From Streptomyces inhibens (GTDB lineage Bacteria > Actinomycetota > Actinomycetes > Streptomycetales > Streptomycetaceae), in contig NZ_QUAC01000185.1 in assembly GCF_003389455.1 (NCBI RefSeq), positions 1 to 64,000 of the forward strand: DNA of 64,000 nucleotides. Direction: 5' to 3'. Below the pieces are notes generated by a model. It was not told the DNA's origin and ran no database searches. It saw only the letters and a program-made list of their open reading frames with translations. Positions 52,841-62,028 of the stretch are shown piece by piece. A program made the translations under genes and the position numbers. The stretch's first letter is position 1. Each line of letters opens with the position of its first letter.

Positions 52841-53310
52841 TGACGGCGTCTATGGGACCGGACGGCAGTCGCTCGGAGTGTCGGAGTTGAGGCCGAGATC
52901 CCGCACCTACCCTTCGCAGCGCTGGCCCGGGCCGAGCTGCCACTCGCGCAGCCGCAGGGCTTCGGCAGTGGTGGGAAAACCGGGGCTCACCGGGGCCACG
53001 ATCACGAGCAATCACCTCTCTGACCTGGGGTTTTCCGGGAAGATGTCTACGTTGACATGCCTCTGCGACCTTGGCCGGTCTTTCGTGGATCTTTCGCGTC
53101 TGCCCCAGGCGAACTGGCTTTGCTGGACCGGAAGCTGAGCGAGGTCGCGAGCCGTTGCGGTGCCCTCCCCGCGACGCCACAACGGCCCGCACCCTGACTG
53201 TCGGGAAAAGGCTCTCCGGCACACCGAACCTCCCCCAGGCATTGCACATCTTCAGGTGCGTAGGCGCGCGCTGACCTCGCGCGCCGATTTGCCTTCGAGG
53301 GGAACCCGAC
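52841..53310. other. Gene-free stretch before the DUF4232 gene
   Basis: Nothing convincing on either strand over about 470 bp. It should contain the promoter of the secreted protein gene at 53311. Confidence 0.35.
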
Positions 53311-53853
53311 ATGAAGAGCAAGCTGACCGCCTTAGCCTTCACGGCCGTCGTCGTCGCCGGCACTGCCGCTACCGCCATCCCGGCCTCGGCCGCCCCCGCC
53401 CAAGCCGAGCCGACCCGCTGCCACACCGCCGACCTGAAGGCCGGCTTCGCCACGGGGGATGACGCGAGGCCGGAGATGGAGCAGACCGAGAAGCAGACCC
53501 AGGCGTACATCTGGTTCACCAACCAGAGCAAGCGCACCTGCACCCTGTCCGGCTTCGCCGGTGTCGACATGATCGGCGCTCAGGAGACCGACGGCACCTG
53601 GTCGCTGGCGCGCTCCTCCAAGAAGCCCGAAAAGATGATCCTGGAGCAGGGGGACACGGTGGACTTCAGCATCACCCTGCTCCCGGTGGCCAAGTCCACG
53701 CCGCAGAAGGAGAAGTTCGTTCCGGCGAACTTCCTGGTCACACCGCCGAACGAGACGGAGCACTTCACCCTGAAGTGGCCGTTCGGCGGCCAGATCCTCA
53801 AGCAGGACGGCGCCACCCACCCGGCCACCTACATCAACCCGGTCGGGCGGTAA
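53311..53853 (+). CDS. Secreted DUF4232 protein
   Basis: A 180-residue exported protein with a signal peptide (MKSKLTALAFTAVVVAGTAA, cleavage likely after PASAAPA). The DUF4232 pattern follows: CHTADLKAGF, AYIWFTNQSKRTCTLSGFAG and a conserved pair of Cys that probably form a disulfide. The domain is common in streptomycete cell-surface and lipoproteins of unknown role. The gene stands alone, flanked upstream by a broken acyltransferase and downstream by a gene fragment. Confidence 0.85.
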   Translation: MKSKLTALAFTAVVVAGTAATAIPASAAPAQAEPTRCHTADLKAGFATGDDARPEMEQTEKQTQAYIWFTNQSKRTCTLSGFAGVDMIGAQETDGTWSLARSSKKPEKMILEQGDTVDFSITLLPVAKSTPQKEKFVPANFLVTPPNETEHFTLKWPFGGQILKQDGATHPATYINPVGR

Positions 53854-53856
53854 CCG

Positions 53857-54180
53857 ACTGGACAGCCTCTGAGCTTCCCTTCACCCTCACGTCCCAGAGC
53901 GCCAACTGGGGCGGCTACAACACCTGGTGCATCACCGGGAACGGGGTCTACCTGGAAAGGGCCGGCCACTGCTCGAACGGCCGGGATCGCTTCCACCTCG
54001 TGCCTTCGCAAGGCGGCACCTGCACGATCGGCCAAAAGTACGGCTCGGGGCCGGGGGACTACAACCACGCGACCATCCCCTCCGGCGGGAAGGCGTGGGT
54101 GAAGATGTTCAACAGCGTGCTGCCCGGTTTCCAGCAGTTCGCCTACTTCAAGGCCACCCCGCCGAGTAGGACCAAGAGGC
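53857..54180 (+). pseudogene. C-terminal remnant of a secreted protein
   Basis: A frame without a usable start reads WGGYNTWCITGNGVYLERAG, then FHLVPSQGGTCTIGQK and GGKAWVKMFNSVLPGFQQFA. It looks like real coding sequence with paired Cys but begins just after the DUF4232 stop. It may be the tail of a deleted gene or a former extension of the neighbour lost by a frameshift. No family was recognised. Confidence 0.4.
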
Positions 54181-54231
54181 CGTCTCCCACTGCCGGGGCA
54201 TACCCGCGCTCAACGCGCCGGGCGGCATCGC

Positions 54232-54271
54232 TGAGCGCCGTAGTTGGCGAGTCTGAGCGCCTTAGTTGGCG
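54232..54271. repeat. Paired AGTTGGC-type repeats, possible IS end
   Basis: TGAGCGCCGTAGTTGGCG (54232-54249) and TGAGCGCCTTAGTTGGCG (54254-54271) are nearly identical and 22 bp apart. The motif resembles the GCGCTTGAGTTGGCCC units at 63266-63319 and the inverted repeats at 61756/63202. It may be the multiple transposase-binding end of a lost IS21-like element. Confidence 0.45.
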
Positions 54272-54401
54272 GGCAGGGTAGCGCCGGGACCATGGCTCTG
54301 CTCCCGATTCGGGCGAAATCGGCAACCGCGTGTTTCGTGAGCGCTGTGCTGGGTGCATGGGGGTGCTCGGCCAGGCCCTGGTCGACGAGCTGTGCGACGA
54401 C

Positions 54402-54448
54402 TTCGGATCCCCTTTCCGCATAACAGTTCGGATCCCCTTTCCGCATAA
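54402..54448. repeat. 22-bp direct repeat (two copies, period 25)
   Basis: Two identical copies of a 22-bp unit starting TTCGGATCCCC and ending CCGCATAA lie at 54402-54423 and 54427-54448. They are in a gene-free stretch (54282-55020) with no supported gene. They may be part of the same mobile-element scar as the repeats at 54232. Confidence 0.8.
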
Positions 54449-55020
54449 AAGATATGACGCCCCAACAATCATGCAGCAGGCGAACCGTGGACCAATCTCG
54501 GCTACACAACGCCCCTGCGTGACGAGCGCGTCCCAGACGCGTCACCCGGGCATAAACGCACCCCACCGGCCGGATCCGACCATTACGTCGCTGTCGCACA
54601 TTCTTCCGATCACCATTCTCTGGGCGCTCCGGGACCATCGCGGATCCCGATGGATGCCAGGGGTTCTGCTGGTGACGGCGAGCCTCCAGCGGATAAGATA
54701 TCGCGCGCTGCTCGCGATGGCGGTCGGTGAGGTAGGCGGTGGGGGCGAGGGTACCGTGGTTGATCTGCAAAAAGACACAACCCGGGGCGGTCCTGCTCAA
54801 GGCTCTGAACACGCGTTCGCTTTTCCTGGCCCACGGCACTTACGGCTCGTCCACAATACGCTAAAGCGATCATCACAAAGCGGTCCACGCAACAGCGGTG
54901 GGCCCTTTTTCTTTTCCGTGGCGTTCGCGGTCGGCATCCGCGTCTGGGGCCACGAAGTGGACGTGCGGCGAGAAGCGGGTGCTTCGTTTTCACGACAAGA
55001 GAAGTGTGGAGTGTGATGCC

Positions 55021-57537
55021 ATGAACCGAGTCGGCAGAGACTCACGCCGGTCGGCCCGCAGGCTTGTGAAGCCGCTGGCGCGCATAGGGTTATCTGTTCT
55101 CTTACTGGCAGGCGGCGCCGTGGGAGCGACGGCCGGACCGGCCGCCGCTTCGACCGCCGACGGCACGCTGACGGTTGAGGTGCTGCGCGACTTCTTCGGC
55201 ACCGGCGTGATCAACGCGACGATGGACGTGCCGCAGCGGGGCATGAAGGTGGAGATCTCCGACCCCGCCGGGCACGATGTCACCGGCGTCACGGATGCCA
55301 CCGGAAAGGTCGTGGTGTCGCAGTCGACCGTGCTGAGCGGCGGCCAGTACCGCGTCGACGTCAGCATCCCGGCACCGTACAGCGACTATCTGCGGGCGGC
55401 GCCCGCGTCGACGGCGGGGAACCACTTCGACAGCTTCACGTCGTTCGTGGATGTGTCGGGCGGAAAGAACGCCTCGGTGGTGACGGGGGTGTGGGATCCG
55501 GCCGACTACGCGCTGCCGGACTCGCGGTACTTCGTGCCGATCCACAACGGCGCCAACGGGACCGACACCCGGGCCTTGGTGGCGTTCGGGACGAAGACCC
55601 GGGGCACGTGTCCCACCGATGTGGCGTGCCCGACCACGCTGGCCACGCAGGCCCAGGTGGGCACGACGTTCGGGTTGGCGTACGACACGTACCGGAGCCG
55701 GCTGTTCCAGAGCGCGTTCGCCCGCCGGTACACCCCGTACGGGCCGCAGGGTGGTGGCGCGATCTACACGGTGCCGGTCAACGGCTCGGGTGCGCCGGAG
55801 CTGTTCGCGCGGGTGCCGGACGCCGCGGTGACGCGGCACGACACCGCCAACATGATCAAGGATCCCGGGTTCACCGACGCGCCGGGCAAGGAGAGCATCG
55901 GTGGCCTGGCCCTGTCGGAGGACGGCTCCACGCTGTACGCGGTGAACCTGCGGACCCGCAGCCTGGTGAGCTTCGACGCGACAGGGGCCACCGCCGCGGC
56001 GCCCAAGTCGACGGTCCCGATCCCGGACCCGGGGTGCGCGAGCCCCGACGACTGGCGGCCGTTCGGTCTCCAGGTCCACAACAACACGCTGCACGTCGGC
56101 GGCGTGTGCAACGCAGAGAGCACACAGCAGCGCGCGGACCTGAAAGCCTTCGTCTCCACCTACGACGGCAAGCGGTTCACCACGGTGCTGAGCCACCCGC
56201 TCACGGACGAACGCGGCAGCGTCTTCGGTTCCGGCGACAAGGCCACCCACTGGAACCCGTGGAACACCGGCCTGGACACGTGGGACGACCGGAAGTCGGG
56301 CGGCGTCTTCATCGATCCGCAGCCGGAGCTGGCTTCCCTCGCCTTCGCCCGCGACGGCTCGATGATCCTGGGTTTCCGCGACCGGTTCATGGACGTGCTC
56401 AGTTGGGGAGGGCTGGACCCCCGCCCGGGGAACGACACGGCGGAAAGCGGCATGTCCGGTGGTGACATCACCATGGTCTGCGCCACTCCCACCGGTGAAT
56501 ACCAGTGGGAAGGCACCGGGAGCTGCCCCAACCACGCCACCCCCGCCAACAATGGCGGCCAGGCCGCCGATGTCGTCGAATACTTCCCGGGCGACTTTTA
56601 CGCCAACGCGCACCAGGAGACCGCGCTGGGGTCCGTGGCCTATATCCCGCAGCAGCAGTGGGTCGTCAGCACGGAGTTCGACCCGGTCGTCAACGTCGCG
56701 ACCTCAGGGACCGGGTACCACGACATCACGACCGGTCAGGGTCCGGGCAACAACCCGGCCGCCAACGGGTTCCAGTTCGTCAGCGGGGTACAAGGCGGGT
56801 TCGGCAAGGCCGGCGGGCTCGGTGACATCGCGTACGCGGCGGCGAACGCGCCGATCCAGATCGGCAACGTCGTGTGGTTCGACGGCGACCACAACGGGAT
56901 CCAGGACCCGGGGCACGTGCTGCTGCCGGGGGCGACGATCAACCTGCTGGACGCGGACGGCAAACAGGTCGCCACGACCAGGACCAATGCCGCCGGCGAG
57001 TACTACTTCGGGGGTGTCGGCGCCGCGTACGAGCTCACGCCGGGCGCGAAGTACACGGTGCAGTTCGACGTGTGCACCGCGGACACCAGCCAGGTGCCCG
57101 AGCAGCCCCCGGCGAGCGAGCTGAGGTTCACGCTCCCGCGGGCCGGTGCCAACCGTGCGCACGACTCCAATGTGACCCCGCCGACCACCGGACCGTTGTG
57201 CAACGGCTACGCGCCTGTCACGGCGCCGGACAAGCCGGGCGGGGTCGATCACACGATCGACGCCGGGGTGTACATCCCGAAGGAAACGCCGACCCCGACC
57301 CCGACGCCGACTCCCACACCGACACCGACACCGACTCCGACGCCGCCCGCGGCCTCCACGCCGCCGTCGCCCGCGCCGCCTGCCAACCACCCGGCCCCGG
57401 CCGGTGGAGGCGGGGGTTCGCTGGCGAACACCGGTACGCCCGGGCTGGCGGAGATGATCGGCATCGTCGGTCTGCTGGTGAGTGCGGGCCTGGTCATCGC
57501 GTTCGTGACCCGGAATCGTCGCGCCCGGCAACACTGA
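55021..57537 (+). CDS. Cell-wall-anchored SdrD-B-domain surface protein with LANTG sorting signal
   Basis: An 838-residue exported protein. The signal peptide covers about residues 1-45 (ARIGLSVLLLAGGAVGATAG). A large extracellular region with propeller-like segments (VALVAFGTKTRG type strands, GGLALSEDGSTLYAVNLRT) follows. An SdrD B-like domain lies around 610-750 (IGNVVWFDGDHNGIQDPG). A Thr-Pro wall-spanning linker ((TP)n near 755-775) precedes the C-terminal LANTG, a membrane helix and a basic tail (RNRRARQH). LAXTG is the motif of Streptomyces class E sortases. ATG 55021 is preferred over upstream in-frame codons because the signal follows. Adhesive or matrix functions are likely; the ligand is unknown. 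Confidence 0.88.
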   Translation: MNRVGRDSRRSARRLVKPLARIGLSVLLLAGGAVGATAGPAAASTADGTLTVEVLRDFFGTGVINATMDVPQRGMKVEISDPAGHDVTGVTDATGKVVVSQSTVLSGGQYRVDVSIPAPYSDYLRAAPASTAGNHFDSFTSFVDVSGGKNASVVTGVWDPADYALPDSRYFVPIHNGANGTDTRALVAFGTKTRGTCPTDVACPTTLATQAQVGTTFGLAYDTYRSRLFQSAFARRYTPYGPQGGGAIYTVPVNGSGAPELFARVPDAAVTRHDTANMIKDPGFTDAPGKESIGGLALSEDGSTLYAVNLRTRSLVSFDATGATAAAPKSTVPIPDPGCASPDDWRPFGLQVHNNTLHVGGVCNAESTQQRADLKAFVSTYDGKRFTTVLSHPLTDERGSVFGSGDKATHWNPWNTGLDTWDDRKSGGVFIDPQPELASLAFARDGSMILGFRDRFMDVLSWGGLDPRPGNDTAESGMSGGDITMVCATPTGEYQWEGTGSCPNHATPANNGGQAADVVEYFPGDFYANAHQETALGSVAYIPQQQWVVSTEFDPVVNVATSGTGYHDITTGQGPGNNPAANGFQFVSGVQGGFGKAGGLGDIAYAAANAPIQIGNVVWFDGDHNGIQDPGHVLLPGATINLLDADGKQVATTRTNAAGEYYFGGVGAAYELTPGAKYTVQFDVCTADTSQVPEQPPASELRFTLPRAGANRAHDSNVTPPTTGPLCNGYAPVTAPDKPGGVDHTIDAGVYIPKETPTPTPTPTPTPTPTPTPTPPAASTPPSPAPPANHPAPAGGGGGSLANTGTPGLAEMIGIVGLLVSAGLVIAFVTRNRRARQH

Positions 57538-57553
57538 ACGAACCCGCACAACG

Positions 57554-57599
57554 GTGATCTGCCCGACCGCGATCCGGACGGCGCGGACGGGCAGATCAC
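57554..57599 (+). terminator. Hairpin terminator after the surface protein gene
   Basis: GTGATCTGCCCG pairs perfectly with CGGGCAGATCAC around a 22-base loop, 17 bp after the stop. There is no T-run. Confidence 0.7.
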
Positions 57600-57701
57600 G
57601 TCTCGGCCGGTCCACGAGGGCCGGTCTTGGCGTGGTCTGCCACCGGACTGCCGAGTGCCGCCGCGAGCCCGCGGCGGCCGGACGGTGTGGTGATCGAAAG
57701 G

Positions 57702-58529
57702 ATGAATCGGAGAGTGTCAGCGTCGAACGGCGTGCGGAGCGTGAGAATCCGGCAAGCCTCACCGGGTCGTCCGGCTGACCGGCGCCGATGGCCGCGGTCG
57801 CGCCGGGCCGCGACCGTCATCGGCATCGCGGCCGTCGCGGTGGCCGCGGTGGCCGCGTTCCTGGTCGCCGACGGCGGCTCCGGCGCCGGCGGTCCGCGCC
57901 CGCTGACGACGGATGAGGCGAGCCGGCTGGCGATCACGCGATTCCGTAACTACCAAGCGCAGGGCCGCGCGGTGACGATCACCGTGCCGGGCACTGCCGG
58001 CGGGCTGACCGTCACCGGGTCCGTCGACTATCGGCATAAGGTCGGTTACGGCGTGGTGCACGGCACCGGGCGCGACAAGTCCAGCGACGGGCTGATCCAG
58101 TGGACGCCCACCTCGGTGCACGTCCGCCCGATGACGGACGCCCCGGCGCACGCACCCGCGTCGCCGCCCCGTTCGGGCTGGTACGACCGTCCGCTGCTGT
58201 CGTCCGGCAGCGCGCTGGACACCTCCCTGTCCATCGCGCTCGGTCTCGGCGGCGACCGGCCGGACAACGCCGAACTGCTGCCGCAGAACGGCGCCGCCTG
58301 GTGGGGGCGGGAGCAGGTGGACGGGCGCTGGGTGGACGTCATGACCGGACCGTCCTCCCCTGACCGCTCCGGTACGGCGGGCAACGTGCGCTACTGGATC
58401 GGCTCCGACAGCACCATGTACCGGGTCCGCGTCAGCGTGGGTTCGCAGCCGGAGCCGGTAGTCATCGATTTCGACACCCACAAGTACGTTCCGGTCAAGC
58501 CGGTACCCGGAACCACCCCGACCCGGTAG
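57702..58529 (+). CDS. Membrane-anchored protein of unknown function
   Basis: About 275 residues. A basic N-terminus (RPADRRRWPRSRRAATVIGI) leads into one membrane helix (AAVAVAAVAAFLVAD), so the rest should lie outside the membrane. The outer part has beta-rich stretches (GRAVTITVPGTAGGLTVTGS, VDYRHKVGYGVVHGTG) and an ending with VVIDFDTHKYVPV. No family was recognised. The start is uncertain: ATG 57702, GTG 57690 and GTG 57714 are all possible. It lies between the LANTG protein and a convergent beta-helix lipoprotein gene, only 7 bp from the latter's stop. Confidence 0.75.
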   Translation: MNRRVSASNGVRSVRIRQASPGRPADRRRWPRSRRAATVIGIAAVAVAAVAAFLVADGGSGAGGPRPLTTDEASRLAITRFRNYQAQGRAVTITVPGTAGGLTVTGSVDYRHKVGYGVVHGTGRDKSSDGLIQWTPTSVHVRPMTDAPAHAPASPPRSGWYDRPLLSSGSALDTSLSIALGLGGDRPDNAELLPQNGAAWWGREQVDGRWVDVMTGPSSPDRSGTAGNVRYWIGSDSTMYRVRVSVGSQPEPVVIDFDTHKYVPVKPVPGTTPTR

Positions 58530-58536
58530 CCGCTGT

Positions 58537-59874
58537 TCAGGACGTCTGCACCCGCGCGTTCGCGGCGAGCAGGGACGCCGGCGGCAGCCGGATGCCCTCC
58601 GTCTTCGGCAGGGCCGGGACGGGCGGGACAGCGGTGGCGCCCGCGGTGGCGGCGTTGGGGAACTGCGGCTGCGGAGCAGGCGCCGCGACCTCGGTGAACG
58701 GGATGCCACCGGGTGCCGTCGGCGCCGCCCACGTGCCGGCCGGCGAGGACGACCCGGCCGGAAGCGGGCAGGCCGCAGTCGTCGTGAGCCGGGCGGGCAC
58801 GGTGGTGCCCAGATCGTTGCCCCGCAGGCAGTTGCCCCGTCCCCGCGTGGCGGTGGGGAACGTCCAGCCGACGTCGACGCCGTTGCCGGTGAACGTGTTG
58901 TCCACGATCTGGTTGCCGACCGGAGGTAAGTCGGTGGTCGCGGTGATCACCAGCCCGGCGTTGCTGTTGTCGGCGATGCGGTTGCGGATGAACCGGTTGT
59001 CGCTGCCGCCGTCGATGCCGATGCCGGTGCCCCACCCGCCGTCGGCCTGCTCCGGGGTGGCCGTCTGCTGGTTGGCGGCGATCAGATTGCCCGCGATGAC
59101 GGAGCCCTTCTGCGGGAGCAGTTTCTCCTGGTGGTCGGAGTTGGTGGTGAGTCCGACCCGGTTGCCGACCAGGCGGTTGCCGACCACGTACACGTCCTCG
59201 CTGGCGTTGGTGCCTTCGTAACCGACCGCGTTGAGTTCGGCGACGTTGTCCCGCACCACGATGTTGCAGGGCTTGCACTGGCCGACGTAGATCCCCGAGT
59301 CGGCGCCGCCCGACGCGTACGAGTGCTCGATGACACCGTTCTGGGCGGAGAACGCGTAGATGCCGTACAGACCGTTGCGGGTCGCAGTCACGTGGGAGAC
59401 CAGGAACGACTTCAGGAAGGTGACGGGCTCGTCGCCGGTGTCGTAGCCGCCGCTTTGCCCCGGCAGGCCGGCGGCCGCCTTCGCCGAACCGGTGACCAGG
59501 ACCCCGTTCTGCGTGTTGTTCTCCACGGTCAGGTTCTCCACGGCCACCCCGGGCGCCGAGACAACGACGCCGTTCGGCTGCTGCAACCGCCCGTCGATGA
59601 CCACCTTGTCCCGGGACAAACCGCGAAGAGTGATGCGCGCCGTGTCGATCTTCACCGACTCGTGGTACACGCCCGGCGCGACCAGCACCAGGTCACCAGG
59701 GTGAGCAAGAGACACCGCATCCGAGATCGTCGGGGCATCGCCAGGCACCCGGATCGTCACATGCGCACCGCTCGGTCGCCGGCCTTTGCCCGATCCGCCA
59801 TCGCCGCCGCAGCCGACCACAAGTGTCAGCGTGCCCAGTACCGCCGCCACCACGCGAAGAGCTAATCGAGGCAT
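58537..59874 (-). CDS. Right-handed parallel beta-helix lipoprotein
   Basis: A 445-residue protein with a lipoprotein signal (LALRVVAAVLGTLTLVVGC, Cys22). Beta-helix repeats follow: DAVSLAHPGDLVLVAPGVYH, ITLRGLSRDKVVIDG, VENLTVENNTQNGVLV and NIVVRDNVAELNAVGYEG. Such NosD/pectin-lyase-like folds bind or cut polysaccharides, but catalytic residues could not be identified. A Pro/Ala-rich C-terminal tail ends the protein. ATG 59874 gives the lipobox at normal distance; its ribosome binding site is weak. It diverges from the DyP peroxidase gene across 87 bp, so the two may share regulation. Confidence 0.85.
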   Translation of the reverse strand: MPRLALRVVAAVLGTLTLVVGCGGDGGSGKGRRPSGAHVTIRVPGDAPTISDAVSLAHPGDLVLVAPGVYHESVKIDTARITLRGLSRDKVVIDGRLQQPNGVVVSAPGVAVENLTVENNTQNGVLVTGSAKAAAGLPGQSGGYDTGDEPVTFLKSFLVSHVTATRNGLYGIYAFSAQNGVIEHSYASGGADSGIYVGQCKPCNIVVRDNVAELNAVGYEGTNASEDVYVVGNRLVGNRVGLTTNSDHQEKLLPQKGSVIAGNLIAANQQTATPEQADGGWGTGIGIDGGSDNRFIRNRIADNSNAGLVITATTDLPPVGNQIVDNTFTGNGVDVGWTFPTATRGRGNCLRGNDLGTTVPARLTTTAACPLPAGSSSPAGTWAAPTAPGGIPFTEVAAPAPQPQFPNAATAGATAVPPVPALPKTEGIRLPPASLLAANARVQTS

Positions 59875-59961
59875 GATCCCAGTCTCGCATGATGCCCAAT
59901 TCCACGCCAGGATCCCGAAGTTGGCCGGCATCCGTGATTCCGGTGTGGCACTCTGCACACC

Positions 59962-61119
59962 ATGCACCGAGCCGATCACCACCCGTCGCGCCGCACATTT
60001 CTCGATGTCACCGGCGCGATGGTGGCCGCCGGTCTGACCGCCGGGTGCACATCGGACTCCGCCCAGCCAGGCCGGCACGCCCCTTCCACAGTGGCCACGC
60101 CCATGCCGGTTGTGGCGACGGGCCGCCATCAGGCAGGCATCACGCTCCCCCAGCCGGCCCAGCCCAACCTGCTCGCGGTGGTGGCCGACCTCGGTGCCAC
60201 CGTCGCTCCCGGGCCGTTACTGGCCGAACTCGGCCAGGCCATCCGCACACTCACCACGGGGACCGACCCACGACTGCTGGGCCTGCCGCCGGGCGACCTC
60301 ACCGTGACCGTCGGCGTGGGCCCCCGACTGGTGCGCACGGCCGGTGCCTCGCTGCCCGGCACGGCCGACCTCCCGCGATTCTCCCGAGAGCGGATCGCCC
60401 CACGGGCACGCGGCGGTGACCTGCTCATACAGATCTGCGCCAGCGACGCGCTGCTCTTACCGGTCGCAGCCGCCGCGCTCCTGGACCAGGCCGGTGACCG
60501 CATCCACGAACGCTGGCGGCAGTCCGCACGCCGCGGTACGAACTTGCCTCTCGGCAACGGCCTTACCGCGCCACGAAACCCACTCGGTTTCATCGACGGC
60601 ATCGTGGGCCCGCACACGACCACCGAACAACAACGCAACCTGTGGCTGGCCGGACCCCCCGCGGTCGCCGGCGGCACCCTTGCCGTACTGCGGCGCATGG
60701 AACTCGACCTGCCGCGGTTCGCCGCCCTGTCCGTAGCCGAGCAGGAAGCGGTCTTCGGGCGGCTCCGGGCCACCGGCGTCCCCCTCTCCGGCGGCACCGT
60801 CGCCTCGAGCCCGGAACTCGGCGCCAAGACACCAGACGGACGCTATCTCGTCCCTGCGGACGCCCACGTGCGCAGGGCGAACCCCGCCGTGGTCGGCGCC
60901 GGCCTCATGCTCCGCCGCTCCTACAGCACCGACGAGCCCGCCCCCGGCCTGCTCTTCATCAGCTTCCAGAACGACCTGCGGACCTTCACCGCCACCCTCA
61001 CCCACATGGACACCTCCGACGCACTGCTGCAATTCACCACCACAACCGCCAGCGCGACATTCCTGATCCTCCCCGGCTTCGACCGGCAGCACCCGCTCGG
61101 TTCCCAGCTGTTCGGCTGA
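59962..61119 (+). CDS. Tat-exported DyP-type haem peroxidase
   Basis: A 385-residue dye-decolourising peroxidase. The N-terminus has a twin-arginine motif (RRTFLD, residues 10-15) and a lipobox-like LTAGC (Cys29), so it may be a Tat-exported lipoprotein. The catalytic Asp lies in the GXXDG motif GFIDG (209-213). The haem-ligand His is probably His302 (DAHVRRANP), with distal Arg in MLRRSYS. It would use hydrogen peroxide to oxidise phenolic or dye-like compounds outside the membrane. No EfeO/EfeU iron genes accompany it, unlike many DyPs; the divergent neighbour is a beta-helix lipoprotein. Confidence 0.9.
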   Translation: MHRADHHPSRRTFLDVTGAMVAAGLTAGCTSDSAQPGRHAPSTVATPMPVVATGRHQAGITLPQPAQPNLLAVVADLGATVAPGPLLAELGQAIRTLTTGTDPRLLGLPPGDLTVTVGVGPRLVRTAGASLPGTADLPRFSRERIAPRARGGDLLIQICASDALLLPVAAAALLDQAGDRIHERWRQSARRGTNLPLGNGLTAPRNPLGFIDGIVGPHTTTEQQRNLWLAGPPAVAGGTLAVLRRMELDLPRFAALSVAEQEAVFGRLRATGVPLSGGTVASSPELGAKTPDGRYLVPADAHVRRANPAVVGAGLMLRRSYSTDEPAPGLLFISFQNDLRTFTATLTHMDTSDALLQFTTTTASATFLILPGFDRQHPLGSQLFG

Positions 61120-61264
61120 TCACGCCGTGCCCGCCGCCTCGGCCTGATCAGACGGCCGACCGGCAGCGGCTCAGACCAGAACAGAGCCGGGAGTCGGCTC
61201 CCCCGATTGTCAGAAATGGATGCCAAACGCCGACCACCGGCGATCACCGAGCTGACCGCCGAAC

Positions 61265-61726
61265 ATGCTCGAAGACGTGCTGACGATCTACCAGCTCGGC
61301 ATCGACGAAGGCAACACCACCTTCGAGACCACCGCACCCACCTGGGAAGCGTTCGACGCAGCCGAACTCCTCAACCACCGACACATCGCGCTCGACACCG
61401 ACGGGCGCATCCTCGGCTGGATAGCCGCCACGAAGGTCTCCGACCGCTGCGCGTACGCGGGCGTGGTGGAGCACTCCGACTACGTTCACCCCGAAGCCCG
61501 TCGACAGGGAGCCGGGGCCGCTCTCCTCAACGCACTGATCGCGTCCACCGAAGCGGCAGGGATCTGGACCATTCAGTCCGGCATCTTCCCCGAGAACACC
61601 GCCAGCCTCCGGCTCCACCAGCAGGCAGGCTTCCGCATCATCGGCACCCACGAACGCATCGGTCGCCACCATGGCGCCTGGCGCGACGTCGCCCTTATCG
61701 AACGTCGCAGCCCAACCATCACCTGA
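61265..61726 (+). CDS. GNAT N-acetyltransferase with frameshifted 5' end
   Basis: From ATG 61265 a 153-residue GNAT domain similar to phosphinothricin acetyltransferases is read: YQLGIDEGNTTFETTAPTWE, the acetyl-CoA motif VHPEARRQGAGAALLNAL, and GIFPENTASLRLHQQAGFR. The natural N-terminus (AITELTAEHA) lies just upstream in another frame starting at ATG 61216. Removing one base near 61269 would join the two frames. So the protein is truncated by about 18 residues, or the reported sequence has one extra base. It would acetylate a small amine using acetyl-CoA. Confidence 0.65.
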   Translation: MLEDVLTIYQLGIDEGNTTFETTAPTWEAFDAAELLNHRHIALDTDGRILGWIAATKVSDRCAYAGVVEHSDYVHPEARRQGAGAALLNALIASTEAAGIWTIQSGIFPENTASLRLHQQAGFRIIGTHERIGRHHGAWRDVALIERRSPTIT

Positions 61727-61755
61727 CCAAGGCCGAAGTCGCCCCCCTGGCGCCC

Positions 61756-61808
61756 TGTGACTGAGTTCTTCAGATGGCCCGTGAGCGGTTGAGTTGGCCC
61801 GGCTGAGC
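61756..61808 (+). repeat. Left 53-bp inverted repeat
   Basis: Begins TGTGACTGAGTTCTTCAG and ends GGCCCGGCTGAGC. It is the reverse complement of 63202-63254 with a single mismatch (T/C at position 14). A related, degenerate unit (AGAGGTGGCCCGCTG) follows inward. Confidence 0.9.
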
Positions 61809-62028
61809 ATCAGAGGTGGCCCGCTGGGTAGCGGAGGCTGACCTCGAAGATCAATGCGGGAGCCTCACCCGCTGAGTGTGGCAGCGCGCCCATCACTGTG
61901 CGGTGCCTGTCTGCATCGCCCAGCGATGGGCTACTCCGAGGAGGCCGATCAGCTCTGGAGGACGGTACCTCTAGCCGCTCCCGCATCCGTTGTGGGCACT
62001 GTCCCCGACAGGACGGGCTCGTCGTTTC

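Noticed and set aside
52841..53310. Short frames on both strands before the DUF4232 gene
   Set aside because: They overlap each other in several frames, have no good start and no similarity.
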